Source: Rutidosis leptorrhynchoides (lineage: Eukaryota > Streptophyta > Magnoliopsida > Asterales > Asteraceae). Taken from it: 64,000 bases of DNA. Location: positions 137,943,501-138,007,500 of the forward strand of contig NC_092343.1 of the NCBI RefSeq assembly GCF_046630445.1, written 5' to 3'. Positions 48,434 through 59,504 of the stretch are shown piece after piece. Positions within the stretch are counted from its first letter, which is position 1, and every line of letters starts with the position of its first letter. Made by a program: the position numbers and the translations under genes. The notes below the pieces were generated by a model. The model was not told the origin of the DNA, made no database searches, and was given only the letters and a program-made list of their open reading frames with translations.

Positions 48434-51181
48434 TCTAAGATGACATGACAGACCTGTAGGTAATCAACATCAGGTGACGGTTTATATTCCGAGACGAGAA
48501 CTGCACTCGAGCTTTCCGAAAGGGTTTGAGCTTGAGTTGGAATTTGGGTTGTAAATTCATCATCAGAACCAAACATGCTGGCATCATTCCCATCTTCAAT
48601 CTTTAAGCGAACGATGTTTTGATGTCTTTTGCCACAAAGCAACTATAAAAACAGAGGGCCCTGGTAGTAAATTATTAGTGAAAACCAACTGATCACTCAA
48701 ACTAACATTTATCAAGCTAAAGGTGACAATTACCTAATGACTAAATGGTGTTTGGATATACATGTTGTAATTAATAATTTAAGGATTAAATAATTAGTTT
48801 GGATGCTACAACACAACTGATATTTCAACTTAAGTATAGTATAAAAGTATAAAAATAAAAATAAAACAAACCCACACACACACACACACACACCAGTGGC
48901 GATTCTAGGATCAAAACCTAATGGGGTCCCAAAATTTTATTTGATAACTTTCTTGCACAAAATATTGAATTTGGCAGGTCAAATTGGATCGGGTCGGTCG
49001 CGTTCAAAACACAAACATATCGCAAAATATAAGGTTATTCATATTTTTTACTATTGTTAATATAACAGCCATTGTAAAATTGGATAATCCATTTCATGGA
49101 GTCTCACACTTAACCTACTTATTAGTCGGAGGTCCATTCGGAAGCAGTCTCTCTATCCATAGAACATTATAGAACATTGAGAGAAAAACATAATCAAGAA
49201 AGTTACTTGTCCCCGATGCAAAAAAAATCCTGCTTCTGCCACTGCCACTGCCCATACCCCACTTATGTGGGATTGCTATTGACTACAGTAATTTACAAGA
49301 AACATAATCAAGAAAGTTACTTGCTACAATGTTATTGTAATTGTTTAATGGATGGTATGGTTGATCAATGTTACTCTCTCCGTCCCTAATTTTGTAGTTC
49401 AATATTTTATTTTGGGATGTTCCAAATTAATTGTTCACTTACATAAATAGAAAATAAAGATTAAGTTCTATTATGGCTTTAATGTATGTAGATAGAAATA
49501 GAAAAAGAAAATGTAAAGGTAAAATTGAAAAGTAAATAAAAAATATAACTTTTATGACATTTTCTTAAATTATATGTGTTTAATATATTCAATACTCATT
49601 ATATAAAATTATAAGTAGGCTAATTTCAAATACTTTATTAGTCCAAACTATCAAATTATAATCTCTAAAAATTTATGGGGTCCCATTATTATAGTTAGTG
49701 GTGTCCTATACCGGAAAAAATAAAATTTTGCAATAAATTTTGAAAAACTAGTGGTGTCACCGGACCGCGTTGCTTCCTTACTAAACTCGCCACTGACACA
49801 CACACACACAGTTCAAAAACCACCTCTACTTCTTAGAAGTGGTTTCTTGAACATATTAATAAGTTTGAACATATTAATAAGTAACTACTTAAATAATCAC
49901 ACTTTTACAAATTTAAAACAGTGGAACCATATACAAACACTATTTTTAAGCGAGTTTTATTACGAATGATTACCTGATTTTGTGACCTAATTACCTGTGT
50001 GGGTGGAAAATGCAGAACAGACATGTATCAATAATCATAATTAACTAAAAATGTGACTAACCAAACATACAAACTATAATGCATTAGACATACGAAAACC
50101 GAACACTTTTCAGTTGAATAAATTCCAGATGCACCCTCATCTTCACTACATTTTACAGACATCAAACATTTGCAATTTTTTTTAAGTTAGCAAACTCTAT
50201 TTGGTTATACTAGAACACACAAACACCTATAAATACCAAACTTGATCAATGCTTAAAATCTTACTCTCAACTCCAAAACCTCAGATTTATAAATATAAGA
50301 CAGCCTAACAGTCAGATAACCATAATGTGAACTTTTCTTTAAAAAGACCATATTATGTTTACAGTAACTATAAGTCCAACTAGTTATTATAACGTCTGCA
50401 AAAGAACATAACTTCTACAAATCCCAACCTAACAACCAAGCAAATAGACGAACTAACAATATATACATGGATACAAGGTCAGATATGTATTAAAAGAACC
50501 CTCAAATCACAGATTTAATACTCGTGAACCTCGACAATATAACTAAACACTCAAGCCATCCAAAATTACCGTTTAGTTTCCTACTTTTACACATGCATTT
50601 TCCACTTTTAAAAAAGACTAGTGAATTCTCATTAAGTTTCTCATTTACCTCTAAGGCTTCAATTATAACAAATTAATAACTATAGTCAAAAGACTTAAAG
50701 AAAGCATTACTTATTTCATGAATAAAATGAGGGTAAAACAGTAACTCCTTAAAAAGAGATTTGCATGAACTACAGTTATTCCTAACTGTCTGGTGTACAG
50801 CAATTATAAAACTGATAAAGTATAAAGTAGCTTCTTTAATTGGAACTGGAAAACAAACAAAAATATATAACAAACTCTACAACAAAATTAAAAAAAATCT
50901 GTTAAAATCTATTCAGCACCACTAAATCTATACAAAAATCATGCAAAATCAAACAAATTAAACATTAATACCTATACAAAAACATATTCATAAACAAATT
51001 ATATCAATTAACAACAAAAATATTCGTAGTATACAGTGGATTAAATGGAATGAAGTTATACCAGCTTCTTGTTGAATGAAAATTGAGAAGCAGAAACCCT
51101 AAAACAAAATGAAGAAGAAGATGAAGCAGCAGAACAAGTAGGTGTTAAAAGAGGCAACAATAATAGCCTCGTTGATATCAT
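45754..51181 (-). CDS. DprA/Smf-like Rossmann-fold protein, probably plastid-targeted
   Basis: Six exons with GT-AG introns: 51062-51181, 48454-48642, 47527-47643, 47276-47425, 46324-46382 and 45754-45889, giving 256 residues with the frame kept throughout. Exon 1 encodes a Ser-rich, acid-free N-terminus (MISTRLLLLPLLTPTCSAAS) typical of a chloroplast transit peptide. Residues 112-200 read IGFFGTRNMGFMHQELIEIL, FTSGASGTNAAVIRGALRAE and LLTVILPQSLKKQPPESQELL, which resembles the GTR and G-rich nucleotide-fold motifs of bacterial DprA/Smf. DprA loads RecA on single-stranded DNA in bacteria; the plant role is not known to me. Intron 1 is 2.4 kb and carries a hAT element. The other possibility is a LOG-like or other SLOG-fold protein. 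The gene model is firmer than the family call. Confidence 0.75.
46081..46118 (+). repeat. (A)38 tract in intron 5 of the DprA-like gene
   Basis: An uninterrupted A run. It is followed by two copies of a roughly 38-base unit (TTCAGAGCTTGTAAGAATAG and onward, at about 46121 and 46167). Confidence 0.8.
46463..47061. repeat. GTCAAA-rich MITE-like repeat, third copy, split by a SINE
   Basis: The left part, 46463-46507 (GTTGCAAAACTCAAAATTAC), and the right part, 46854-47061 (ending GAGTAACGGTTTTTGCAAC), join to the same layout as 42396-42660. Confidence 0.7.
46508..46842 (-). mobile_element. tRNA-derived SINE, 335 bp
   Basis: Read on the minus strand it contains GGTTCGAGCC, a B-box match (at about 46768-46777), and ends in an A-run (T-run at about 46515-46527). 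GTTTTTGCAAC flanks it on both sides (46497-46507 and 46843-46853), an 11-bp target duplication. An internal 21-bp unit (CCTAGGTTAATCTGGAGCTC) is doubled at about 46684-46727. It sits inside the GTCAAA-rich repeat. Confidence 0.75.
47850..48043 (+). mobile_element. 3' end of an RTE-type LINE
   Basis: GGCCGGAGGTCCTTAGGAAG through CATACTCCACTTTGGTGG and a terminal (TTG)n, the usual 3' end of plant RTE elements. It lies in intron 2 of the DprA-like gene. 5'-truncated, with no ORF. Confidence 0.65.
48398..48429 (+). repeat. (A)32 tract next to exon 2 of the DprA-like gene
   Basis: Begins 25 bases inside intron 2, on the donor side of the exon ending at 48454. On the transcript strand it is a T-run just behind a splice donor. 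Confidence 0.8.
48894..49795. mobile_element. Non-autonomous hAT-type element, 902 bp, inside a (CA)n microsatellite
   Basis: Starts CAGTGGCGATTCTAGGATCA and ends with the inverted CGCCACTG. The flanks are ACACACAC on both sides, compatible with an 8-bp duplication but also part of the (CA)n array (48872-48893 and 49796-49809). A truncated RTE-like piece lies inside at about 49126-49290 (GGAGGTCCATTCGGAAGC, ACCCCACTTATGTGGGATTG). No ORF. Confidence 0.65.
49810..51061 (-). other. 5' half of intron 1 of the DprA-like gene
   Basis: AT-rich intron sequence. No recognisable gene or repeat. Confidence 0.5.
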
Positions 51182-51632
51182 TATAAATCCTGTTTGATGA
51201 ATCTTATCCACTGACGATTTGATTCTCCGGCGACCAGTCGGAGAGTGTAAATCTACTGTACTTTTCCGGCAACGGAGAATGAGGTTAAATTGATTTTTAG
51301 GTGTTAATTATCTCTTTGTTTTTATGTGTTGTTTGCTGCTGTATTGAGTTGATATAAGTTGGGGAATTTGAGGAGAAAAGAGGGGTTTTCTTTTTAGTTT
51401 TCTTTTTGTACCCTTTTTACATAATTTGGTCTTTTTGTTAATTGTATATATGGTGTTTATTGGAAGTTGAATCTATGTCTATGGTTACAATTATAATATA
51501 AGACCTAGAGATTAATAAATTTTGTTATTTTAATGAGATTGTTTAGAAGTTAAATTTTATTTATGTACATTAAAGTTTATTTATTTATTAATTTATTTAT
51601 AAAGTTTTGATAGTGAAAGTTTTTGAAGTTAA
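51182..51632 (-). other. 5' flank of the DprA-like gene
   Basis: 51182-51300 is probably 5' UTR (moderate GC, open ahead of the ATG at 51181). Beyond it is AT-rich promoter or spacer up to the LINE. No clear TATA box. Confidence 0.35.
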
Positions 51633-53312
51633 AAATGTTTATATCAATTTAAAAATGGGGGTGGGGAAAATAAGTTCAATCAGTGCCACTGGGATGGAAG
51701 GAGATATGACGAGGTTTTAGGAGGTGAAAAGGTGGATCTACGTCAGATGCTCAACCAACACAAGGTCGATCTTCGAACAAAATTAATGTCGAAAGCTGAT
51801 GTTGGGAACGAAAGGGTTGTGAGTGTTAAAGATGGTGATGGTAATGACGAGCTGTTAAAATGTGCAATAGTAGGTGAAGCCATAAACTATTTGGTCATTA
51901 ATAATCTTGATGCAATCTGTGTTGAGGAGGGTATAGTCAATGTCCAGGTTAAAAGTAAAAGTCTAGGGGGACTAAATGTGCTAATAATCTTCAACGATGA
52001 AGCTGCTGTTAGTGATGTACTCAATAGACCAAACCACCCACTTGGGAAGTGGGTAAAAAAAATTAGTCGCTGGAACTTGGATCAATGGCCTGAAAATCGA
52101 ATGGTGTGGCTACAAGTACGAGGGGTGCCACCACAATGCTGGAATGAAAAATCGTTCATGTCCATAACGGAATGGTGGGGAGTAGTATATGAATTCAACA
52201 ATTGTGAGATTAAGACAGCGAAAAATCTGGACGTTGGTAGGGTACATGTCAAGTTGTTAAAACCTGATAAGGTGAAGGATTCCATTATCCTTAAGTACAA
52301 AAAGAGTTCATATTTCATCACTGTTTCAGAAGAAAAGAAGAATCCTTTTTACCCAGGAGATAGCTATAACTCGGACATGGACATGCCAGGTAATAGTGAC
52401 GATTCTATCAACTCAGATGAATTCCCTAGTGAGAATGAGTACGAGGATATAACGGACAAGGAGGTGGACGACGACAATTCATATGAATCGATCGAATCTG
52501 ATGAGAGTGAGTATCCTGAATCTGTTCCGATTCCGGGGTTCAAACCGGTCGGAGTTCATGGTGGTGAGAATACCAAGAGTCAGGGTAAAAATGTTGCATC
52601 GGTTGAAGAAGATCAAGGGTCCTGCTGCTTTGGGATTGGGCAATTGTTTGAGGATAATAATGAGGTTGTTGGGGAAACTCAAAACCCTAGTCCCAAAAAG
52701 TGTAATAATGACAGGCGTGGGGATAGGGTTCCATTGGTTTCTGATCCGGTCATCAATGTTGGGCCAACTCCAGCTTTAAGCCCATCTGCTATACCAAGCC
52801 CAACTACTGCTAAGGGGTCTGGTAATGAACCTGATGTGAAGGATAATCCGATGAAGCAAGCGGGTTAGGCCAACACACAAGCCAGTTAAATCCCAGTGGG
52901 CCTGCGATGTCAGATGCTCGAAATCATAACAGGCCTGTAGAATCTGACTCTCTTAATTCTAATCGCCCCAAAAAACCTACTGGTAAAAAAAAAGAGAAAC
53001 ATTGGTAGATCGTGTAATTCTTGTGGCTCAATTGATGTTTATGTGTGTAATGAGTGCTACTGGTCTAAAATTGGCAATTGGAATGGCAATTGGAAGGCAT
53101 CTTCTCGCATAATGAAACTCAAGAAGCTGGCTAGAATTGCGGGACGTGTCAATTGTAAGAATTGCAACAGGAAATCGAATCCCACCAGACGCAATCATAA
53201 GAAGCCTGAGAAAAGTTGTGATGCTGGAATCTCTGTAGGTGGGTCTATTAATGATGTTGAGCTTAAGGAGTTCGGTGAGGGTATTGGCCTTAAATGGCCG
53301 AACCCACAGTAA
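51633..53312 (+). pseudogene. LINE ORF1 (DUF4283-type nucleic-acid-binding protein), 5'-truncated
   Basis: The frame is open from 51633 to the stop at 52868. It contains DGRRYDEVLGG, then the DUF4283 domain (LLKCAIVGEAINYLVINNLD, WNLDQWPENRMVWLQVRGVP, GRVHVKLLKPDK) and a long acidic linker (DSINSDEFPSENEYEDITDK). A C-terminal part continues in other frames from about 52985 to 53312, with GRSCNSCGSIDVYVCNECYW and NCKNCNRKSNP, two Cys-pair motifs. So at least two frameshifts or stops break it. ORF1 proteins bind the LINE RNA and help to form the RNP. Confidence 0.75.
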
Positions 53313-53348
53313 GTTCTCATTCCATCTTCGTTTGTTAATTGGTTCGTT

Positions 53349-54817
53349 ATGAAGATCCTATCTTTAAACGTTAGGGGTTTTGGGGTTGCGGGCAAATTTA
53401 GTTGGGTTAAAGGTTTGTGTTTTAGTTAGAAACCTGACATTGCGGTGTTCCAAGAAACAAGATGCAAAGGCCTTAATGATTTGTGGGTAAACCAATTGTG
53501 GGGACATAGTGATATAGGTTATGTCCAAAAGGATGCTATCGGGTATTCGGGAGGTTTGTTATTGGTGTGGGACATTAATAGGTTCAAGGTCAATTGTGCG
53601 GTTGGTGGTGATTTTTTCTTAGCAATTAGAGGCAAATGGGTGGGTTTTGATTATGACACAATCATCGTCAATGTCTATGGTCCCTATTGTGATAAAGATA
53701 AGAAAAAAATGTGGGAGGCTCTTGATAATCTTATGATGAGTGTACATTCGACATGGGTATTATGTGGTGATTTCAACGAGGTTAGAGTGCGTGAAGATAG
53801 ACTTAATTGCGTATTTCATGAAGCAAGGGCTAGGAGATTTAATGAGTTCATCGTTCGGAATAATCTATTCGAGGTACCACTTAATGGTAGGAAATTCACA
53901 ACAAATAGTGACGATGGATCCAAATTTAGTAAGCTTGATCGGTTTCTAGTCTCGTACGACTTCATTAATCTTTGGAACGATCTTTCCGTCAATGTCCTTG
54001 ATAGAATGGAGTCGGATCATTGTCCACTAATTCTTAGAGACGGGTTGATTGAGTTCGGGCCAAAACCATTTAAAATCTTTGACGAATGGTTGAACAAAGA
54101 AGGGGTTGATAACGTAATAAGTGAGGGTTGGAATAGGGAGGTTCGTTCTCGTAAAAATGATTGTTGTTTCCGGGATAAATTGAAAAATGTAAAAGCCAAT
54201 TTGAGGGAGTGGAGTAAGAAAGAATTTGGGAATCTGGACGAGGAAATTAGGGACCTAAAGAACATTGCTCAAAGTTGGGAATTGAAAGCGGAAAGTGGAG
54301 TCTTATCCGAGGGTGATCGTAAGTGTTGGCTTGAATCTAGGAAGAACTGGCTCGCGAAAGAAAAGGTCAAAGTGGGGATGTTAAAGCAAAAAGCACGTAT
54401 TCGTTGGGTTTTAGAAGGCGATGAAAACTCAAAGTTTTTTCATTCGACAATGCGCAGAAAATATAATAAAAATAATCTTAGAGGACTAATGGTTAACAAC
54501 GCTTGGTGCGAGGACCCATCCATAATCAAAGCAACAGTCCATGCTCATTTTCAGGATCGTTTCTGTTCGGGTCAGTCCATTTCCCACAGGCCAAGACTTC
54601 TGCATTCTGTTAACTGGGCCGTAGGAGCAGGCTGTGGGCCTGCTGGTTCGGATATCCCTGTCAGTTTTAATCTAGTGGACAGTGGGCCTGGTACCATTCC
54701 TATGGGGCCTATTTTATCGTCTATTTCAGCCGAGAGAGCATCCTTGTTGGAAGCTAAATTCACCGAAGAAGAAGTATGGAAGGCGATTAAGGGGTGTGGT
54801 AGTTCAAAAGCCCCGGG
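53349..54817 (+). pseudogene. LINE ORF2, endonuclease and start of reverse transcriptase
   Basis: The ATG at 53349 (MKILSLNVRGFG) begins an EEP endonuclease 36 bp behind ORF1. An in-frame TAG at 53427 interrupts it, and the frame is then open to 54817. Endonuclease motifs: FQETRCKG, WVLCGDFNEVR, KLDRFLVS and ESDHCPL. A linker follows, with RWVLEGDENSKFFHSTMRRK near 54400, the usual lead-in to the RT. Element D enters exactly at the KAPG codons of the KAPGPDGF motif. Confidence 0.85.
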
Positions 54818-57303
54818 TGTAACGACCCGACCAAATCGTCATTGACGGCGCCGCTACTTAGGTCCCGTTGCGTGGTCATAGTCCCTATATGAGACGCGTT
54901 TGACCAAAATTATGTCGCATTCATTTGAAACGTGCATGACTTGCAAAGTTTAGTTCACCAAACGGATCGACAACAAGTTTAAGTTTACAAAAGTAGTAAA
55001 GTACAAATGAAATATCTTGCGACATAATTAGTTTAAAATCACAGTTGCTATAAATAGCGTAAGTATGTAAACAATATGTTTGAATCCAAAGGTGCTATCA
55101 CTAGCGTATGCATGTATGTATGCTTGACTCCAAGCAAGAAATCAGAGTGTATGCATGTATGCTTGACCCCAAGCAAGTATGAATGTACGCGGAAGCATGT
55201 ATCAAATAGCCATGTATGAACCTGAGAAACATATAGAAAACTGTCAACGAAAAACGTTGGTGAAATCATAGGTGTTTGTAAACGTTGTTTTTGAACCACA
55301 AGATTTAGTATTCCCATAGTTGATTATCAAAATCGTTTGCATTCCAAAAGTATTGTTCGCGAGCACCCAATTATCAAGACTTAACGTTTCCTTCCATAGA
55401 ACCCCATCACAATAGTGTTAGAACATACACTGTTTCTCGAAAATATATTTCATCCGTAGACGGTAGCGAACCGTCCGTAATGAGGGTTTGTCAAACCCGT
55501 ATGGCCACACAATATAAGTTCTCGCTTACACCCTGCAAGTGTAACTAATGATAATCGAATTGAGGATTTTTGTTCTAACTCGCTGTGGAATGTTTGTTTC
55601 CTTGTACTTGTGTTCAAAGTATAAAAGTATGTAGTATAAAACTGTATATGTTTCTCATCCCATAATTTAAAAGTATAAAAGTTGTTGAAAGATGGGACTA
55701 TGATCTCACCTCGAGTGCACGAGTATAAAAGTACTTCACGAAGTAAATGTGTGCATGATAGTTGCTTAGCCTTGACCTAAACAAATAAGTTGTATCAATT
55801 AACCGGTTACGACACAAGGTCGGGTGAAATGTGTTCAATTAGTCCTATGGCTCGTTATGACTCGAATAGTATAGCATGTGAATCACGTTGTCAAGTTTCA
55901 TGCAAGAATCAAGTATAAAATAAGATTAGAACGATTGTATAAGTGTTTTGTTAAGTTTGACTAAAAGTCAAACTTGGTCAAAGTCAACGAAAAAGTCAAC
56001 ACGTTCGGGTCGGGTCCCAAACTATTTTTCTAAGCTTAGAAGTCATATATGAGCATGTTGGCCAAGTTACATGTTAATCGGAGGTGCGTAGCATAGCAAA
56101 CATTTTTCGAAATTTGACAAAGTAGGTCAGAACCCAAACACGGCTATTGCCGCGCCGCGGCCAGAGGTGTCGCGCCGCGACATTAGGCGTGGCCTGGTAC
56201 CTGGTCAGTTTCAAAAGTTCAAGTCTTGATCCAAAATTCAATTTAGCACAAAACGCAAACCGTAAACACTTAGAATACGCATCTTATATCATTGGAAAGC
56301 TCTTTTGACAAGGAATACAATTAACTACCTTTCACAAGCAAAAACATCAATTACAATAACCGAAAACTCGTCAATTGATCAAGAAGGGTTTATTTTCAAA
56401 GTTTCAAGTTCGTAAAACGTATTTTATGATTCGGGAATCCAATTTACACATACGATATGCCGTTTCGAAGGTAATTAAGCATACATTACAACTAATCACT
56501 AACAATTAACATTCCATGGCATTCAAGCATCAAAAGTTCATGTCAAGAACTATCAAACCCTAGTCAAACATCACAAAATCAATATTCATGTTTTTGAAGT
56601 TTTCTTAATCAACCTACGCATCAAAACGAAGCTAGTGATACTAGTAACACAATTAAAACATGCACTTTAACAATCTAACAACATTAACTCATCCAAAATC
56701 AAGGATTAAGCAAACCCATTTCAAGTTCATGCTAGTTACTCCAAAAACAACAAATCGAGCAAACCAAACATATATTCATGTTAGACTTGAGCCATAGACA
56801 CTAACTAACACCATTTCAAATCAAAAACACGAATTTAGAGAAATCTAGAGTTTTAGAAATGTTACCCAAACGAGATGAAGTTGGTATCAAATTGTAGAGG
56901 ATGAAGAGAGGATTCCAAATATGTAATTTGTTTTGTTGTAAGCCTCCTAGATCGAATTTAGATGATGAATGATTGAATTGGGTGTTGTGTGTGTGTGTTC
57001 TTGCTAGAGAGAAAGAGAGAGAGATGGAGGGATTGAATGGTGGTGATTGGGGTGGACTAGTTGACCTAGTCAACTAGTTTGCCCCGTGTCAATTTTAGTC
57101 CCTCGAGTTTAGAAGCGGGTGCGGGATTTAACCGATCGAATAATTTTGAAAACGCAAGTTAACGAGAGATGTTATAATTAAATAACGAGAATATTATAAA
57201 CGTTAGTCAACGGAAATTGAGAATTTAAATAGCGAAAGATATTATTAAAAAAAAAAAAGACGGTGTTAAAAATAAATTTAACGGAAAAACGCGGGATGTT
57301 ACA
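54818..57303 (-). repeat. 3' LTR of element D
   Basis: On the plus strand it begins TGTAACGACCCGACCAAATC and ends GGGATGTTACA. It contains two hairpins of the TGCTTG-ACTC-CAAGCA type (55121-55136 and 55160-55175) and a CpG-dense near-palindrome at 56145-56188. The ORFs of 85-89 codons in it have no family features. Confidence 0.92.
56145..56188. other. CpG-dense near-palindromic motif in LTR of D
   Basis: CCGCGCCGCGGCC followed by TGTCGCGCCGCGACA within an AT-rich LTR. Identical at 60832-60875 in the other LTR. Compare the AGATGCGGCGCATCT cluster in element B. Confidence 0.6.
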
Positions 57304-57316
57304 TTATCCACACCTC
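57304..57316 (-). other. Polypurine tract of element D
   Basis: GAGGTGTGGATAA on the minus strand, directly against the LTR. The lineage motif TTTCGGGACGAAATTTC is just upstream of it (57323-57339). Confidence 0.7.
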
Positions 57317-57349
57317 AAAAGAAATTTCGTCCCGAAATTTAGTTGGAAG

Positions 57350-58200
57350 TAGTAGTTGTTGAATCTTCCCCAGATCTTGTGTTGCCAATTCTACGAACGA
57401 GAGAGAAGTACGTCCTAGGGTATTTCAACGAATTTTGACTGTCGGGATCATATGTTGTTTTAAGGTTTGGCTTCACGATTTATTGTTTCAACCGGTACTC
57501 CTAGGAAGTGAGGGTTATCGTCGATAGTGAGTTCATCAAAGGAGATAACAAGTTCTCGTTTCGCAAAACACGTCTTTGAGTTGATACATCGAATGTAGGA
57601 TAAACGGAGACCCAAAATGAGTCGGAAAAGTCTAAACGGCTAGCGACGGGTCCAAAACACCCCAAGAATTTAAAGGATCAAAATATCGCGGATTTAGCTT
57701 CCTACGTTTCCCGAAACGGATTGCACCTTTCCAAGGTGCGACTCTTAACGTGACGCGGTTTCCCACGTGGAATTTGAAATGTTTACGTCTAACATCGGCG
57801 TAGCTCTTGGTGATTACGAGTCGCGTAGGGTTTTACCCGAATATGAATAAATTTTCTCGATTGCTCATGAATAACCTCGGCCCCGGTGAATTGATCATCG
57901 TTTATTTGGTTCGACAAAAGGAGAATGACGTTTCCGGTCACATGTGGTTTCAAAAGGAGTGACGTTAAGACTTGAATGAAAATCATTGTAGTACGAGGAA
58001 ATACTTTTCTCAAGTAAATTTGAAGTTGGTAATACAAACTTGTATTATGGTTTCCAAGGTTTAAATCGCATTTTTGTTCGGTCCGTCGGGTTGTGGATGG
58101 TACGCGGTACTCATGTCTAAACGCGGTCCCGAGGCTTTTTGTAAGGTACTCCAAAATCTAGAAGTGAAACGAGGATCTCGATCCGAAACGGGGTACATTT
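57350..58200 (-). pseudogene. Decayed integrase relic in element D
   Basis: Minus-strand frames give [20 protein letters not shown] then [15 protein letters not shown] near 58050-58190, the integrase core of plant Ty3/gypsy elements. VTLRVAPWKGAIRFGKRRKL and NPRYFDP lie near 57650-57730, the integrase C-terminus, followed by ELVISFDELTIDD near 57520. Many stop codons and several frameshifts interrupt it, several of them CAA- or CAG-to-stop changes of the kind made by cytosine deamination. No working protein is possible. Confidence 0.8.
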
Positions 58201-59490
58201 CCCTAAGGCATATTGAACAAGTTTGCTAGGAATTGAAAACGTTAGCTAGGACAAGTTTCTCAAGAAGATTCGCGTCGCGGAAGATTTATCGGTTTCCAAA
58301 AACGTTCGTCGGGGCAAGTTCTTATCGGGTTTTGAAAACGATTGTTAGGACTATCCACCCTCGCGGCGAATACTTGTATGACGTGAAGAGTCGCTCTCCA
58401 TTGAGAATTTAGAATAAGGACCTCCTGAACCGGAAGTACGTACGGGTGATGCAAGAGAAGTTTCCGCCCCGATGTGAGCATAACGAGTAAATTGTAGTTA
58501 GTCAATAAGACTGTGCGAGGACGAGATAGTATACACGTGTAACATACGGTTGAAGTTGAGAGGAATCGGTAATTCATTCGGAAGCATAAGTATAGTTCGA
58601 CAAAAGTCGAAGGGGTGTCCCCGGTATGGCTGTTATCAATATTCTCGGAGTTTTCGGATGTCCAAACATGAAAGGATGAAGTCATGTACATGGCACATGG
58701 TGGTGTTTAGGTTGATCGAGTCTAACCACCATCACGCGTCACTAGAACTTTGGTATGTCTTACCGTAATATAACTACGTTGATCGAGTGTAGTTATATTA
58801 TGCTAACTCATACCTCCATTCCCACATCACTCCATAGATTCAAGTTCGTGTCATCGCGAAAATCTAAAATGAACAAAATGTAACGACGTCTCAAACGTGA
58901 CTCGTATTAAATCGAAATAGTTTCTACAACTCTAAAGAAGCGTTTCCCCGCGGGAAGAGTATAAATGATTGTTAACGTCAAATCGGTTCGATTCAAACAA
59001 TAATGTATTTAGGTATGAAAAGAGTAACGAGTCATGATAACAAGTAGTACGCAACCGTAGCGATAAATAGTGATGACGATACTCATCTAGAGTAGTGATG
59101 GTAGTAACACTAAAAAAATAGATAGTAAGAAACACCAGTGGGAAACCGATAGTAAGTTGAAACGGTGGCAAATAACAATCCGGGAGACAGAGTTCCCGAA
59201 CGAGTGTGACTAACGAAGTCGTCGTCACCCATACGTGTATGAATCATGAATTTACGTGTGTTACCAAAAAGTGGCGGAATACGAGTTCGTATGATGAAGG
59301 TTGGGTACCATTAAAAAGTTTGCCTAAGAATGATTCAAGTATAATGCACAAGTAGTCAAGTAAGTGCTATCTATAGCAAATGTATGTCAGAATGCAAATG
59401 CTAACTATCCGGTTGTAGTCTAGACTCACTAATGCGTCCTAACGACTCTGTTAGACACACTAATGCACGTCCTAGTTCCCTACAACCAAC
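58201..59490 (-). other. 5' internal region of element D: no recognisable gene
   Basis: Where gag, protease and RT would be expected, only 98- and 143-codon chance frames are open, without family motifs. The stretch next to the primer site (59400-59490) has the GACGCATTAGTG-type leader seen behind the primer site of element A (2585-2625). Confidence 0.55.
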
Positions 59491-59502
59491 GCTCTGATAC
59501 CA
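59491..59502 (-). other. Primer-binding site of element D
   Basis: TGGTATCAGAGC on the minus strand, two bases inside the LTR: a perfect initiator-tRNA-Met-type site. Confidence 0.88.
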
Positions 59503-59504
59503 CT

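Noticed and set aside
55048-55317. ORFs of 89 and 85 codons repeated in both LTRs of D (also 56816-57073, 59735-60004 and 61503-61760)
   Set aside because: They are duplicated only because the LTR is duplicated; no start context or motif supports coding.
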